Source: Caproiciproducens faecalis (GTDB lineage: Bacteria; Bacillota; Clostridia; Oscillospirales; Acutalibacteraceae). Taken from it: DNA of 64,000 bases. The notes under the pieces are model-generated. The model was not told the DNA's origin. It did not search any database and was given only the letters and a program-made list of their open reading frames with translations. The stretch spans positions 62,001 through 126,000 of the forward strand of contig NZ_JAGFNZ010000003.1 of the NCBI RefSeq assembly GCF_019448085.1. The letters are read 5' to 3'. This document shows positions 1 through 8,749 of the stretch, piece by piece. The translations under genes and the position numbers were made by a program. Each line of letters starts with the position of its first letter. Position 1 is the stretch's first letter.

Positions 1-408
1 GATTTGGAAATTGTAAAATAGGTCGTTCGGGTCACGGCCGATCACCGCGGCAGAGACCGGTTTGAAATCCTGATTTTCGTTTTTCAGCTCCAAAAATTTG
101 CGCAGCTGCGCGTTTTCCTGCTGGTAGCTGTAGTATTTAATCAGTTTTTTGTTCAGATCTTCAACCTGCTTTTTCAGCGCCGCGTTTTCCGCCGCAAGTT
201 CTTCGTTGGTGCGTGTGGCGTTCTGCGCCGCGACGGCGGCGTTATTGGTGACCACGGTGCTGACCCGCTGCATCGGCGTGGAAATCAGGCTGAGCAGATT
301 TGCGGTCAGGGAACTGCCGGTGCTTGCCGTATAGAGCATCAGTCCGAACATGACAAACACAACAGTAATCATCGTCTTAAAGCTGTTGGAATGAAAAAAG
401 TCTTTCAA
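1..408 (-). CDS. mreC: Rod shape-determining protein MreC (3' part missing)
   Basis: N-terminal 136 residues of MreC, the membrane-anchored scaffold that links MreB filaments to peptidoglycan synthases. A short basic start is followed by one hydrophobic helix (about residues 10-25), then a Glu/Ala/Leu-rich coiled coil (about 50-100) and the start of the beta-rich core, with the typical stretch AAVIGRDPNDLFYN. The chosen start is a TTG preceded by GGAGGTG, because no ATG precedes the membrane helix. It lies 89 bp downstream of mreB in the same direction, the usual mreBC order. The gene runs off the left edge of the window. Confidence 0.9.
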   Translation of the reverse strand, partial: MKDFFHSNSFKTMITVVFVMFGLMLYTASTGSSLTANLLSLISTPMQRVSTVVTNNAAVAAQNATRTNEELAAENAALKKQVEDLNKKLIKYYSYQQENAQLRKFLELKNENQDFKPVSAAVIGRDPNDLFYNFQI

Positions 409-497
409 CGCAGCACCTCCTTAATCAAGTCGTTCGGCGCGTTTTCCCAAAAGTGCAAAAAGCGGAGAGTTTTTACCCTCCGCTGAAGTTATTTGCC

Positions 498-1511
498 TTA
501 TTTTCTGTTGTTTTTATAGTAGGAAGAGGGCATGCTCACTTCGAGCATCTTGCCTGTTCCGTCAACAACACAGTCCAGCGGGCTTTCGGCAATATGGACG
601 GGCATTCCGGTTTCCTGTTCGACCAGTCTGTCCAGGCCGCGCAGCAGGGCGCCGCCGCCGGTCAGCATGATGCCGTGGTCAATAATATCTGCGGAAAGCT
701 CCGGAGGGGTTTTTTCCAGCGTGGACTTCACCGCGTCAATAATCAGCGCCAGCGGGTCACTCAGCGCTTCCCGTACTTCTTCCGCGGAAATGGTCACGTT
801 CTTCGGCAGGCCGTCCACAAGGTTGCGGCCCTTGATTTCCACCGTGGCGTTCTCGTTGTCCTCTGTCGGGAAAGCGGAGCCGATCTTGATTTTGATTTCC
901 TCCGCGGTACGTTCGCCGATCAGCAGATTGTATTTCTTTTTCACATAGGAGATAATGGATTCGTCAAATTTATCGCCCGCAACGCGTACGGAAACCGAGG
1001 TGACAATGTCGCCCAGCGAAATGACGGCGACCTCCGCCGTACCGCCGCCGATGTCGACGACCATGCTGCCGGTCGGTTCGCTCACGGGCAGCCCCGCGCC
1101 GATTGCCGCGGCCATGGGCTCTTCAATCAGTTCCACGTTATTGGCGCCGGCCTGACGGGCGGCGTCCTCCACCGCGCGGCGTTCCACTTCCGTAACGCCG
1201 GACGGGATACAGACAATAATATGCGGGCGGGAAAATGCGTTGGATTTTACCGCCTTGCGGATAAAGTGCTTGAGCATGGTGGCGGTAATGTCGAAGTCGG
1301 CAATGACGCCGTCCTTCAGCGGGCGAACCGCAACAATGGAGCCGGGGGTACGGCCGATCATTTCCTTTGCCTGTGCGCCTACGGCCAAAACGGTATCGGT
1401 ACGGACGTCAACGGCGACAACCGAAGGCTCGCGCATGACGATCCCTTTTCCTTTCATAAAAACCAGAGTATTGGCTGTGCCCAAATCGATCCCTATATCT
1501 TTTGAAAACAT
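498..1511 (-). CDS. mreB: Rod shape-determining protein MreB
   Basis: Bacterial actin that polymerises under the membrane and directs lateral cell wall synthesis. The 337-residue length is normal for MreB. The phosphate-binding loops are visible (DLGTANT near residue 8, [10 protein letters not shown] near 150) and so is the adenosine loop TGGGALLRG near 280. The ATG at 1511 is chosen over an in-frame start 42 bp upstream because GAAAGGGG lies just before it and the protein then begins [12 protein letters not shown] as in the family. mreC follows. It could be the paralogue Mbl, but the adjacent mreC favours MreB. Confidence 0.95.
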   Translation of the reverse strand: MFSKDIGIDLGTANTLVFMKGKGIVMREPSVVAVDVRTDTVLAVGAQAKEMIGRTPGSIVAVRPLKDGVIADFDITATMLKHFIRKAVKSNAFSRPHIIVCIPSGVTEVERRAVEDAARQAGANNVELIEEPMAAAIGAGLPVSEPTGSMVVDIGGGTAEVAVISLGDIVTSVSVRVAGDKFDESIISYVKKKYNLLIGERTAEEIKIKIGSAFPTEDNENATVEIKGRNLVDGLPKNVTISAEEVREALSDPLALIIDAVKSTLEKTPPELSADIIDHGIMLTGGGALLRGLDRLVEQETGMPVHIAESPLDCVVDGTGKMLEVSMPSSYYKNNRK

Positions 1512-1643
1512 GAATTTTTCCCCTTTCAAACCTGGCAAAAAATAAAATCGCAACAGCGTTTTCCATTCAACTGCAGAGTAATTTTGTGTTTCAGCCTGCA
1601 GGCATCAATAGAACTGCTGTAAATCACTTATTAGACAGTATTT

Positions 1644-1672
1644 ATTATAACCTCAAAAGTTCTATTTCTCAA
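1644..1672 (-). promoter_or_regulatory. Predicted sigma-A promoter of mreBC
   Basis: Read on the minus strand: TTGAGA, a 17-nt spacer, then TATAAT, about 133 bp before the mreB start. It falls in the 190-bp gap between maf and mreB, so mreBC can be transcribed independently of the maf operon. Confidence 0.6.
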
Positions 1673-1701
1673 CTGTTAATTCAGAAAGCGTTTAATTTTT
1701 A

Positions 1702-2271
1702 TCAGGATTCTTTCGATGAATTTTTAAGCCCCGCCAAAATACGGTTGATTTTACCAATCGGCAGGCCCATTACGTTATAAAAATCCCCGTCGATCCGCTT
1801 GATAAAGAGCGCGCCCCGCCCCTGAATTGCGTAGGCGCCCGCCTTGTCCATTGGCTCCGGCGTTTCACAGTAGGCGCTGATTTCGGCTTCGCTCAGCGGG
1901 TAAAACTCCACTGAGGTGCATTCGTGCCCGCGAATCATTTCCTTGCCGCAGATCACGCAGTAACCGGTATAGACCTGATGGACGTTTCCGGACAAAAGCC
2001 GCAGCATTGCTTTGGCGTCTTCGGGGTCCTTTGGCTTGCCGAGTACCCGCCCTTTGTAAACGACCACGGTGTCCGCCCCAAGCACGGTGTCCTGCGGGTT
2101 CAGCTTGGCCACCGCCTCCGCTTTCCGGGCGGCGAGCTGCTCCACAATCTGGATGGGGGGCGTTCCCCGCAGATATCCCTCGCTGACGTCCGAGGACGTG
2201 ACGTTAAATTCATAACCGGCCATTTTCAGCAGTTCGCTGCGGCGGGGCGAAGTGGATGCAAGAAGCAGCAT
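1702..2271 (-). CDS. maf: Maf-family nucleoside triphosphate pyrophosphatase
   Basis: Hydrolyses non-canonical or excess nucleoside triphosphates (dTTP/UTP in the YhdE-type subgroup) to monophosphates. The N-terminal motif LLLASTSPRRSELL and the central LGADTVV segment with its catalytic Asp are intact, as is the C-terminal GDFYNVMGLP stretch. 189 residues is the normal length. The gene is 10 bp downstream of the DUF4321 gene and directly upstream of mreB, a common maf-mreB arrangement. Confidence 0.93.
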   Translation of the reverse strand: MLLLASTSPRRSELLKMAGYEFNVTSSDVSEGYLRGTPPIQIVEQLAARKAEAVAKLNPQDTVLGADTVVVYKGRVLGKPKDPEDAKAMLRLLSGNVHQVYTGYCVICGKEMIRGHECTSVEFYPLSEAEISAYCETPEPMDKAGAYAIQGRGALFIKRIDGDFYNVMGLPIGKINRILAGLKNSSKES

Positions 2272-2281
2272 GGGTATCCTC

Positions 2282-2548
2282 CTATTCCCTTACTTTGATT
2301 TTAATATAGGCAACAATAGAGGCCAGAAGCAGAATCGCCTGCGCGACATTGATTCCGACCATCATTCCGAAAGTGATTTTGACAACGGCAAGATTCAGCT
2401 CCACAGTGGACAGGCCGAATTTTGCCGAAGCACCGAGCCAGGAAAGATAGGAAATCCCGGCGCAGGCCGTACCAATAATCTGCCCTAAAACCACCGCCAA
2501 TACAAGCAGAATAATCAACAAAAGTGTTTTGATGCCGCTTTTTTTCAT
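2282..2548 (-). CDS. Small membrane protein, DUF4321 family
   Basis: 88 residues with two long hydrophobic helices (about 8-30 and 55-82) after a Met-Lys-Lys start, so an integral membrane protein. The composition and the position between dut and maf resemble the clostridial DUF4321 proteins; function unknown. Its ATG overlaps the dut stop codon by 4 bp, which implies translational coupling. Confidence 0.7.
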   Translation of the reverse strand: MKKSGIKTLLLIILLVLAVVLGQIIGTACAGISYLSWLGASAKFGLSTVELNLAVVKITFGMMVGINVAQAILLLASIVAYIKIKVRE

Positions 2549-3006
2549 TTTTTAATCCCCTGTTTTCCCGTGGAGCCGAAAGCGCCCGCGCCGCGGTCGG
2601 TCTCGCCCAGATCATCGGTTTCCTCCAGAACGGGCAGCAGCACCGGCATTACCACAAGCTGCGCGCAGCGCTCGCCCGGCTGCAGCGTATAGGGTTTGTC
2701 GCTGCAGTTAGTCATCCCCACCAGAATTTCGCCGCGGTAATCGCTGTCGATCACGCCGACCGCGTTCGGGAGGGATACGCCGTGGTTGACCCCCAGCCCG
2801 CTCCGCGCGAAAATCAGCCCCACCGTGTTTTTATCCGGCAGCGCAATGGCGATCCCCGTGGGAATCTTGTATAGTCCGCGCGGCTCAATGGTGAGCGGCG
2901 CGTCCAGACAGGCGTACAGATCAAACCCCGCCGCGCCCGTGCTGGCGCGGGTGGGAGTAACGGCATTCTGATTCAGTTTTTTTATTTTTAAAACAGTATC
3001 TGTCAT
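2545..3006 (-). CDS. dut: Deoxyuridine 5'-triphosphate nucleotidohydrolase (dUTPase)
   Basis: Hydrolyses dUTP to dUMP, keeping uracil out of DNA and feeding dTMP synthesis. All five trimeric-dUTPase motifs are present in order: AGFDLYA, ARSGLG, GVIDSDYRGEI, GERCAQLV and the glycine-rich C-terminal arm RGAGAFGSTG. 153 residues is typical. GAGGATTTT precedes the ATG. It sits in an operon-like run with the U32 peptidase upstream (20 bp gap) and DUF4321 downstream (4 bp overlap). Confidence 0.96.
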   Translation of the reverse strand: MTDTVLKIKKLNQNAVTPTRASTGAAGFDLYACLDAPLTIEPRGLYKIPTGIAIALPDKNTVGLIFARSGLGVNHGVSLPNAVGVIDSDYRGEILVGMTNCSDKPYTLQPGERCAQLVVMPVLLPVLEETDDLGETDRGAGAFGSTGKQGIKK

Positions 3007-3026
3007 AAAATCCTCTATTAATAAAG

Positions 3027-5093
3027 TTATTCGATTCCCCTGTAATAAAGCCCGCGGGTCAGTTCCCCGTTGCCCGGAGCGCCGGTCAGATACCGGTTGA
3101 TGACTTCCTCCGCCTCATATGCGGTCTCGGTGGTAAAGCGCAGAACTCCGAAGTCCTGATTGCGTACCTCCGCAAGCCGGTCGGCCATGTAGAGCGGAAC
3201 GGAGTTCAACACCTCGCTGCACGCGCCGAAGCACTGCACCGGGAAGCGGATTCCCTTCCGGTCGGTCAAAAACGGCGCCGTTTTGCAGTTCTTGCACCCG
3301 CCCGCGTTCGCCGCGGGACAGTTGCGGGTGAGCATCAGCGGCAGCCGTCCGTAAAGAAGAAGCCCCCTCGGCAGTTCCCCGCCGATGGCGGCCGCCTGCG
3401 CGAGCGTCAGTTCAAAGGAAAGCTCCGTGTCGGAAAGGCCGAATTCGCGGTACCATTCCAGAGCGGCGGTGTTGGTGATATTGAGTGAAAATCCGCCGTG
3501 TACGGTCAGCCCCAGTTTTCCGGCAAGCGCGGCCGCACCGAGGTTGCCCGCCCAAACTTCGGAAAAGCCCGCCTCTTTTGCGTTCAAAAGGCGCGCCCGC
3601 ACAGCTTTTTCCATCCCGAAGATGCCGCGCGGGATTTCCAGCGCGACGGGATAGCCGTCTTCCTTTAATCTTTGGAGGGTATTCAAATCCGTATTGTACG
3701 GAAGATAAACCAGTTCACACTGCTTTGCGGCAGAGGGAAGAACCGCACTCGTAAAACGTGCTCGCAAACGCATTTTTCCGGCCGTGTGGGTGCCCGCCGC
3801 GGGAATTTCACACATCTGGAACGGAATTTCCACGCGGCGCATGCGCATCTGCTCCAGCTTTTCCAGCGCCTCGCGGCGAAGCTTGTTCAGCAGAGAGACA
3901 GGAACGGAAAGCCCCTCCCCGATCTCACAGGTGATTTCGTCGGTGTAAAACGGCGTACCGCCCGTCTTTTTCAGCTGTTCGACACAGCGCTCTTCGTCAA
4001 TCGCACGGTTGAGCGCTGGCTGGGGTGGCTCCCCAAGGGTGACGCGGGCCGTGCGGCCTTCCCCGTCGGCGGCAAAAAGTTCCACCGGCTGATCCTTTTG
4101 AATGGTCAGGCGGAACGAAACGGGAATCCTCTGGTACTCCTGGTTGTAAAGGCCGTGCAGCTCTGAAAACACCGCGCTCGTCGCGCCGGTCACGTCCTCT
4201 TTGGAGCGCACGCCGAACATATCGCGGCCCAGCTTCCCGTCCAGATACCCGGTGGTAAAGCCGGAGCGCGAAAAGACCGCGTCCAGATTCTTTACCAGCT
4301 CCGGGGGAACCGGTTCCCCGTCGGCAGCCAGCCGGCTTGCGCGCGCGGCCGCGGCAACATATTCCGGCCGTTTCATACGGCCCTCTATTTTTGCGCTGAA
4401 AATCCCCGCACGGCTGAGTTCATCCATGCGGCCGATCATCGAAAGATCTTTTAAGCTCAAGTCGTGCCCGGTTCCGCCGGTAACGGAAAACGGCAGCCGA
4501 CACGGCTGGGCGCAAAGGCCGCGGTTGCCGCTGCGGGAGCCTAAAACGGAGCTGAAATAGCACTGTCCGCTTACGGACATACAAAGGGCGCCGTGAACAA
4601 ACGCTTCCAGCTCCACGGGAGTGGACTCGTGGATTTCCGCGATTTCTTTCAGAGACAGCTCGCGGGAAAGCACCACGCGCTTGATTCCCGCGTCATAAAG
4701 CGCCGCGGCGCCCAGCGGGGTGTGGATACTCATCTGGGTGGAGGCGTGCAGCCGCAGACCCGGCGCGCATTTCCGCAAAAGCCGGATCAGTCCGGGGTCC
4801 TGCACAATCAGCGCGTCCACCGGAAGGGTGCACGCGTAAGAAACAAAATCGAGCGCTTTTTGCAGCTCGTCCTGCAAAAGCAGCGTATTCACCGCAAGGT
4901 AGACCTTTACCCCGCGGGCATGGCAATATTCCACGGCGGATTTCAGCTCGCCGCTGTCAAAGTTTTTGGCGCTGGCTCTTGCGCTGAACGCGCTGCCGCC
5001 CAGATACACCGCGTCTGCCCCCGCGCGCACCGCGGCGGTCAGGCTTTCCGGTGATCCGGCCGGGGCCAGAACCTCTATCTTACTGTTCGTCAT
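3027..5093 (-). CDS. U32 family peptidase / RNA hydroxylation protein (TrhP/RlhA-like) with DUF3656
   Basis: Family members (TrhP, RlhA) act in prephenate-dependent hydroxylation of tRNA uridine or 23S rRNA cytidine; peptidase activity is doubtful in most. The protein opens KIEVLAPAGSPESL and carries the U32 signature around residues 165-185 (EAFVHGALCMSVSGQCYFSS), followed by a Cys pair CAQPC. The second half (about 380-690) matches the DUF3656 plus C-terminal extension, with a C-x3-C-x2-C cluster near 620. Start: the ATG at 5093 overlaps the end of zapA by 14 bp; a TTG 12 bp upstream is an alternative. Confidence 0.88.
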   Translation of the reverse strand: MTNSKIEVLAPAGSPESLTAAVRAGADAVYLGGSAFSARASAKNFDSGELKSAVEYCHARGVKVYLAVNTLLLQDELQKALDFVSYACTLPVDALIVQDPGLIRLLRKCAPGLRLHASTQMSIHTPLGAAALYDAGIKRVVLSRELSLKEIAEIHESTPVELEAFVHGALCMSVSGQCYFSSVLGSRSGNRGLCAQPCRLPFSVTGGTGHDLSLKDLSMIGRMDELSRAGIFSAKIEGRMKRPEYVAAAARASRLAADGEPVPPELVKNLDAVFSRSGFTTGYLDGKLGRDMFGVRSKEDVTGATSAVFSELHGLYNQEYQRIPVSFRLTIQKDQPVELFAADGEGRTARVTLGEPPQPALNRAIDEERCVEQLKKTGGTPFYTDEITCEIGEGLSVPVSLLNKLRREALEKLEQMRMRRVEIPFQMCEIPAAGTHTAGKMRLRARFTSAVLPSAAKQCELVYLPYNTDLNTLQRLKEDGYPVALEIPRGIFGMEKAVRARLLNAKEAGFSEVWAGNLGAAALAGKLGLTVHGGFSLNITNTAALEWYREFGLSDTELSFELTLAQAAAIGGELPRGLLLYGRLPLMLTRNCPAANAGGCKNCKTAPFLTDRKGIRFPVQCFGACSEVLNSVPLYMADRLAEVRNQDFGVLRFTTETAYEAEEVINRYLTGAPGNGELTRGLYYRGIE

Positions 5094-5601
5094 TTTTCTT
5101 TTCAAAGAAGCTCATAAAACCTTCCTGTTCAGCGGTAATGCTCGGATTGACGCGGGAATAGCTTCCCGCCTGCGGCCTTTGTACGGGGGAACCGGGAACA
5201 ACCGGCTTCTGCGCGCGGATTTCCTGCGCGGGCTTGTCCGCGTCGGGCTCGCCGTCCTCTGCCAGACGGGCGCGAAGAGTCTGTACTTCCCTTTTCAGGC
5301 GCTCAATTTCGCGCCGGGCCTCTTCGGCCTCCATACGGGCGTGGGAAGAGTCCTCCAGATAATCCTTGATCTGGGAGCGAAGGTTGTCCGCTCCGTTCAC
5401 GGATTTATGGGATTCATCGCAGAAACGCAGCGCCGTGATGACGGCTGCCATGGTGATGGAAACACGCTCGTTTTTGCCTGTGATATCGTCCATGGCTTTT
5501 TCCACTTCGTCGCCGATTGAGCGTACATAGCTCTCGCTGTCGTCCGAGCTGATGACGCACTCACAGCCGCAAATATTTAATTTTACCCTGTTTTTACTCA
5601 T
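5080..5601 (-). CDS. zapA: Cell division protein ZapA
   Basis: Stabilises FtsZ protofilament bundles at the division ring. The N-terminal ZapA head (about residues 1-95: VKLNICGCECVISSDDSESYV ... ITMAAVITALRFCDE, partly quoted) is followed by a charged coiled coil (about 95-135) and a proline-rich tail ending FMSFFEKK, longer than the minimal family. The ATG at 5601 follows AAGGG with good spacing; a GTG 18 bp upstream is less likely. First gene of the minus-strand run, overlapping the U32 gene. Confidence 0.88.
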   Translation of the reverse strand: MSKNRVKLNICGCECVISSDDSESYVRSIGDEVEKAMDDITGKNERVSITMAAVITALRFCDESHKSVNGADNLRSQIKDYLEDSSHARMEAEEARREIERLKREVQTLRARLAEDGEPDADKPAQEIRAQKPVVPGSPVQRPQAGSYSRVNPSITAEQEGFMSFFEKKNDEQ

Positions 5602-6118
5602 GAAGTCATACCCTTTCACACAACAGCGAATTTAGAATTGTTTACATTATAATATATTTTAACATAATATGAAAGAGCTTTCACTATTTTTTACGGACCT
5701 CCCGGTCGAGATGCGGACCTCCCGGTGGGGATGCGGACCTGCCGGTCGGGATGCGCCTACGGCGGCGCTCTCAGGAAGCAAGGGGAAATTCCCCCAGTCG
5801 GGCTTCGCCCGCCCGCCTCCTCAAAGCGGGGCCCAATTCCCACCTTCCTCTTAGAGGGAGATGGCGCGCCGGAAGGAGTCTTCCAGACTCATGAGAGCCC
5901 CGCCGCGTTTGTGCGCAAATGGAATTGTGATTTCTTACGGGAAAAGCAGCGGATACGCTTTTCTTTGCCTTGCAATTTTGTGAACATTGCATAATTTTCA
6001 ATGAAAAATACGTTGTAATAACAGAAGAACATTTTAAAAATTAAAAACATGAAAAAACGGCTATGCGGCTTAATATTATTATATATTTCTTTTGAAATTC
6101 AGAACCCTTTCCCTGTTA
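5602..6118. other. Intergenic region between divergent zapA and glgP
   Basis: No gene is supported here. It contains an AT-rich stretch next to zapA (5640-5670, a possible zapA promoter with TATAAT on the minus strand but a weak -35), the tandem repeat described separately, a GC-rich stretch with short palindromes such as AAGGGGAAATTCCCCC near 5780, and a second AT-rich stretch ahead of the glgP promoter. Confidence 0.6.
5695..5800 (+). repeat. Dispersed repeat, copy A: three tandem 20-bp units plus tail
   Basis: Three head-to-tail 20-bp units at 5695, 5715 and 5735; the third reads ggacctgccggtcgggatgc and the others differ at 2-3 positions. The third unit runs into gcctacggcgg and then a tail resembling ctctcaggaagcaagggg. 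The same unit plus tail recurs at 46241 and 59508, so it is a dispersed family. Unlike a CRISPR array there are no spacers. Confidence 0.85.
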
Positions 6119-6147
6119 TTGAAAAAAAGCGAATATTGGTATATAAT
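6119..6147 (+). promoter_or_regulatory. Sigma-A promoter of glgP operon
   Basis: TTGAAA, 17-nt spacer, TATAAT. Transcription would begin near 6154, so the glgP start must lie downstream, which excludes the upstream in-frame extension of that reading frame. A short hairpin (gccgc/gcggc near 6215-6232) lies in the leader. Confidence 0.8.
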
Positions 6148-6259
6148 AGACACAAATGAAATGATGGGATTTTGGAATCCCAACAGGGAAAATGACAGAT
6201 TATTGCACAAGGAGGCGCCGCAAAAACGCGGCGGTTCCCTTCTAATGGAGGATATGATG

Positions 6260-8722
6260 ATGAATTACAGGCAGCCGGTCGGCAAAATCAAGGAAACGCT
6301 TCTGTCCACGCTTGACCGTGTTTTCGGCGTCAGCCTTGAGAACGCGACCGACGAGCAGTGCTACAAGGCGGTTGCGCTCACCGTGCGAGATTTAATGGCC
6401 GCGGGCCGCAGCGAATACATGGCAAACGCGGAAAAAACCCACACCAAACAGGTTTACTACCTGTGCATGGAGTTTCTGCTGGGCCGTTCGCTCAAAAACA
6501 ACCTGTTCAATCTGGGAATCGAAGAAGATTTCCGCAAGGCGCTGGCCGAGCTGGGGCTGAAGCTGGACTGTCTTTACGAGCAGGAACCGGACGCGGGTCT
6601 GGGGAACGGCGGACTGGGCAGGCTTGCCGCCTGTTTTATGGATGCCCTTGCCACACAGGGCTACCCCGCCACGGGGTATTCCTTGCGGTACGAGTACGGC
6701 ATTTTCCGCCAGAAACTGGTGGACGGCTGGCAGACGGAGCTGCCCGACTTTTGGCTTCCGGGCGGGAAAATCTGGATGCAGGCGATTCCGGAAAAGAGCG
6801 TGGAGGTTCATTTCAACGGACATATTGAGGAATACTGGAACAACCAGTACCATGTGGTCAACCATAAGGATTACACAAAAGTAACCGCCGTGCCGTACGA
6901 CATGTATATTGCCGGGATGGACGGCCGCGGAATCAGCCGGCTGCGCGTTTGGGCGGCAAGCTCCGCGGAGTTTGACATGAACCTGTTTAACTCGGGCAAC
7001 TATATGCGCGCGATGGAACAGAACGCCATGGCGGAAGTGATTACCAAGGTGCTTTACCCCGAGGACAACCATCTGGAGGGAAAGAGCCTTCGCCTTTCCC
7101 AGCAGTATTTTCTGGTTTCCGCCACCATTCAGGATATTATCCGCCGCCATCTATTTAAATACAGCACGCTGGACAATCTGCCGGATCTCGTGGCCATCCA
7201 CCTGAACGACACCCATCCGGTGCTTGCCATTCCGGAAATGATGCGCGTGATGCTCGACGAGTGCGGTTACGGCTGGGACGCGGCGTGGGACATCGTTACC
7301 CGTACCATCGCCTATACGAACCACACGGTTATGAAAGAGGCGTTGGAGTGCTGGGGGGTCGAACTGTTCCAGTCCCGTCTGCCCCGCATTTATCAGATTG
7401 TAGAGGAAATCAACCGCCGTTTCTGCGCGCAGATGCATGAAAAGGGCGTGGACGGTTACAAGGTAGGCCGGATGGCTCCGCTGAACGACGGCTATGTGAA
7501 AATGGCAAACCTCGCGGTGGTCAGCAGCCACAGCGTCAACGGGGTCTCCCAGCTGCACAGCGACATTCTGAAAAATACCGTATTCCACGATTTTTATACC
7601 GAGATGCCGGAAAGATTTACCAACGTGACCAACGGGATCGCCCACCGGCGATGGCTGAATCAGGCGAACCCCGGGCTTGCCGGGTTGATTACCGGACTGA
7701 TTGGTGATAGTTACATCCATGACGCCGCGCAGCTGCAGAAGCTTGGGCGCTTCGCGGACGACGCTTCCGTACTGGGGCAGATGGCAAAAGTAAAGCGGGA
7801 AAACAAGCTCCGTCTCGCGGAGTATATTAAAAAGGAAAACTGCATGGAAGTGGACCCGGACTCCATTTTTGACGTGCAGGTTAAGCGCATGCACGAATAC
7901 AAGCGCCAGCATATGAATGCTCTGCACATTTTGTCCGTTTACCAGTGGCTGCGGGAAAATCCCAACGCGGAATTCACCCCCCATACCTATATTTTCGGCG
8001 CGAAAGCCGCCCCGGGCTACTATTTTGCAAAACAGATGATCCGCTTTATTGTTGATCTGGGCAACACCATCAACAGCGACCCGCGTGTCAATCAGAAGAT
8101 GAAGGTCATCTATCTGGAGGATTACCGCGTGACGCTCGCGGAGCTTTTAACCCCTGCCGCCGACCTGAGCGAACAGATTTCGCTCGCGGGAACCGAGGCT
8201 TCCGGTACCAGCAACATGAAGTTCATGATTAACGGAGCGGTCACCATCGGTACTTTGGACGGCGCGAATGTGGAAATTCACGACGCGGTCGGCGACGACA
8301 ATATTCTTTTATTCGGCATGACGGCGGCGGAGGTTGACGCGCTCAAGCCGAATTATGACCCGAGGACGTACTTCAACGCTAGCCCGGCCATGAAACAGGC
8401 GGTCGAGGAGCTGAACACCGGTTTCTGCGGCGTGAAATTCAACGATATCGCCGATTCTCTGCTGAATCACGACCCGTATATGGTGCTGGCTGATTTTGAT
8501 TCCTACGCCAAAGCGCAGAAAAAGGCGGAGACTCTTTACGGCGACGCGAAAAACTGGCAGCGCATGTGCCTGATGAACACGGCAAACGCCGGCCGTTTTG
8601 CGGCCGACCGCGCCATTCGCGAGTACGCGGAAAACATCTGGCACGCCCAGCCCCTGCCGGAAGATGCCGCGGAAAAAGAAACTCCGCTCAAACGCGCGCG
8701 TCTGGGCAGAAAAAGCAAATAA
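6260..8722 (+). CDS. glgP: Glycogen/maltodextrin phosphorylase (GT35)
   Basis: Releases glucose-1-phosphate from alpha-1,4-glucans using phosphate and pyridoxal phosphate in the cytosol. About 820 residues, normal for the family. Visible hallmarks are the N-terminal YYLCMEFLLGRSL, the GLGNGGLGRLAACFMDA glucan/active-site segment, and the C-terminal PLP site EASGTSNMKFMINGA whose Lys forms the Schiff base. The ATG at 6260 has GGAGG 8 nt upstream; ATGs at 6245, 6254 and 6257 are possible alternatives. The reading frame is open further upstream but crosses the promoter. A GH13 gene follows 27 bp later, forming a glucan-degrading pair. Confidence 0.96.
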   Translation: MNYRQPVGKIKETLLSTLDRVFGVSLENATDEQCYKAVALTVRDLMAAGRSEYMANAEKTHTKQVYYLCMEFLLGRSLKNNLFNLGIEEDFRKALAELGLKLDCLYEQEPDAGLGNGGLGRLAACFMDALATQGYPATGYSLRYEYGIFRQKLVDGWQTELPDFWLPGGKIWMQAIPEKSVEVHFNGHIEEYWNNQYHVVNHKDYTKVTAVPYDMYIAGMDGRGISRLRVWAASSAEFDMNLFNSGNYMRAMEQNAMAEVITKVLYPEDNHLEGKSLRLSQQYFLVSATIQDIIRRHLFKYSTLDNLPDLVAIHLNDTHPVLAIPEMMRVMLDECGYGWDAAWDIVTRTIAYTNHTVMKEALECWGVELFQSRLPRIYQIVEEINRRFCAQMHEKGVDGYKVGRMAPLNDGYVKMANLAVVSSHSVNGVSQLHSDILKNTVFHDFYTEMPERFTNVTNGIAHRRWLNQANPGLAGLITGLIGDSYIHDAAQLQKLGRFADDASVLGQMAKVKRENKLRLAEYIKKENCMEVDPDSIFDVQVKRMHEYKRQHMNALHILSVYQWLRENPNAEFTPHTYIFGAKAAPGYYFAKQMIRFIVDLGNTINSDPRVNQKMKVIYLEDYRVTLAELLTPAADLSEQISLAGTEASGTSNMKFMINGAVTIGTLDGANVEIHDAVGDDNILLFGMTAAEVDALKPNYDPRTYFNASPAMKQAVEELNTGFCGVKFNDIADSLLNHDPYMVLADFDSYAKAQKKAETLYGDAKNWQRMCLMNTANAGRFAADRAIREYAENIWHAQPLPEDAAEKETPLKRARLGRKSK

Positions 8723-8749
8723 CTGCGTACCTTCATGGGAGGAATATCC

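Noticed and set aside
453-1505. A 350-codon open frame antisense to mreB
   Set aside because: mreB is certain on the other strand; the antisense protein has no recognisable pattern.
5695-5754. Possible CRISPR array
   Set aside because: The three 20-bp units are directly adjacent with no spacers, and no cas gene is present.
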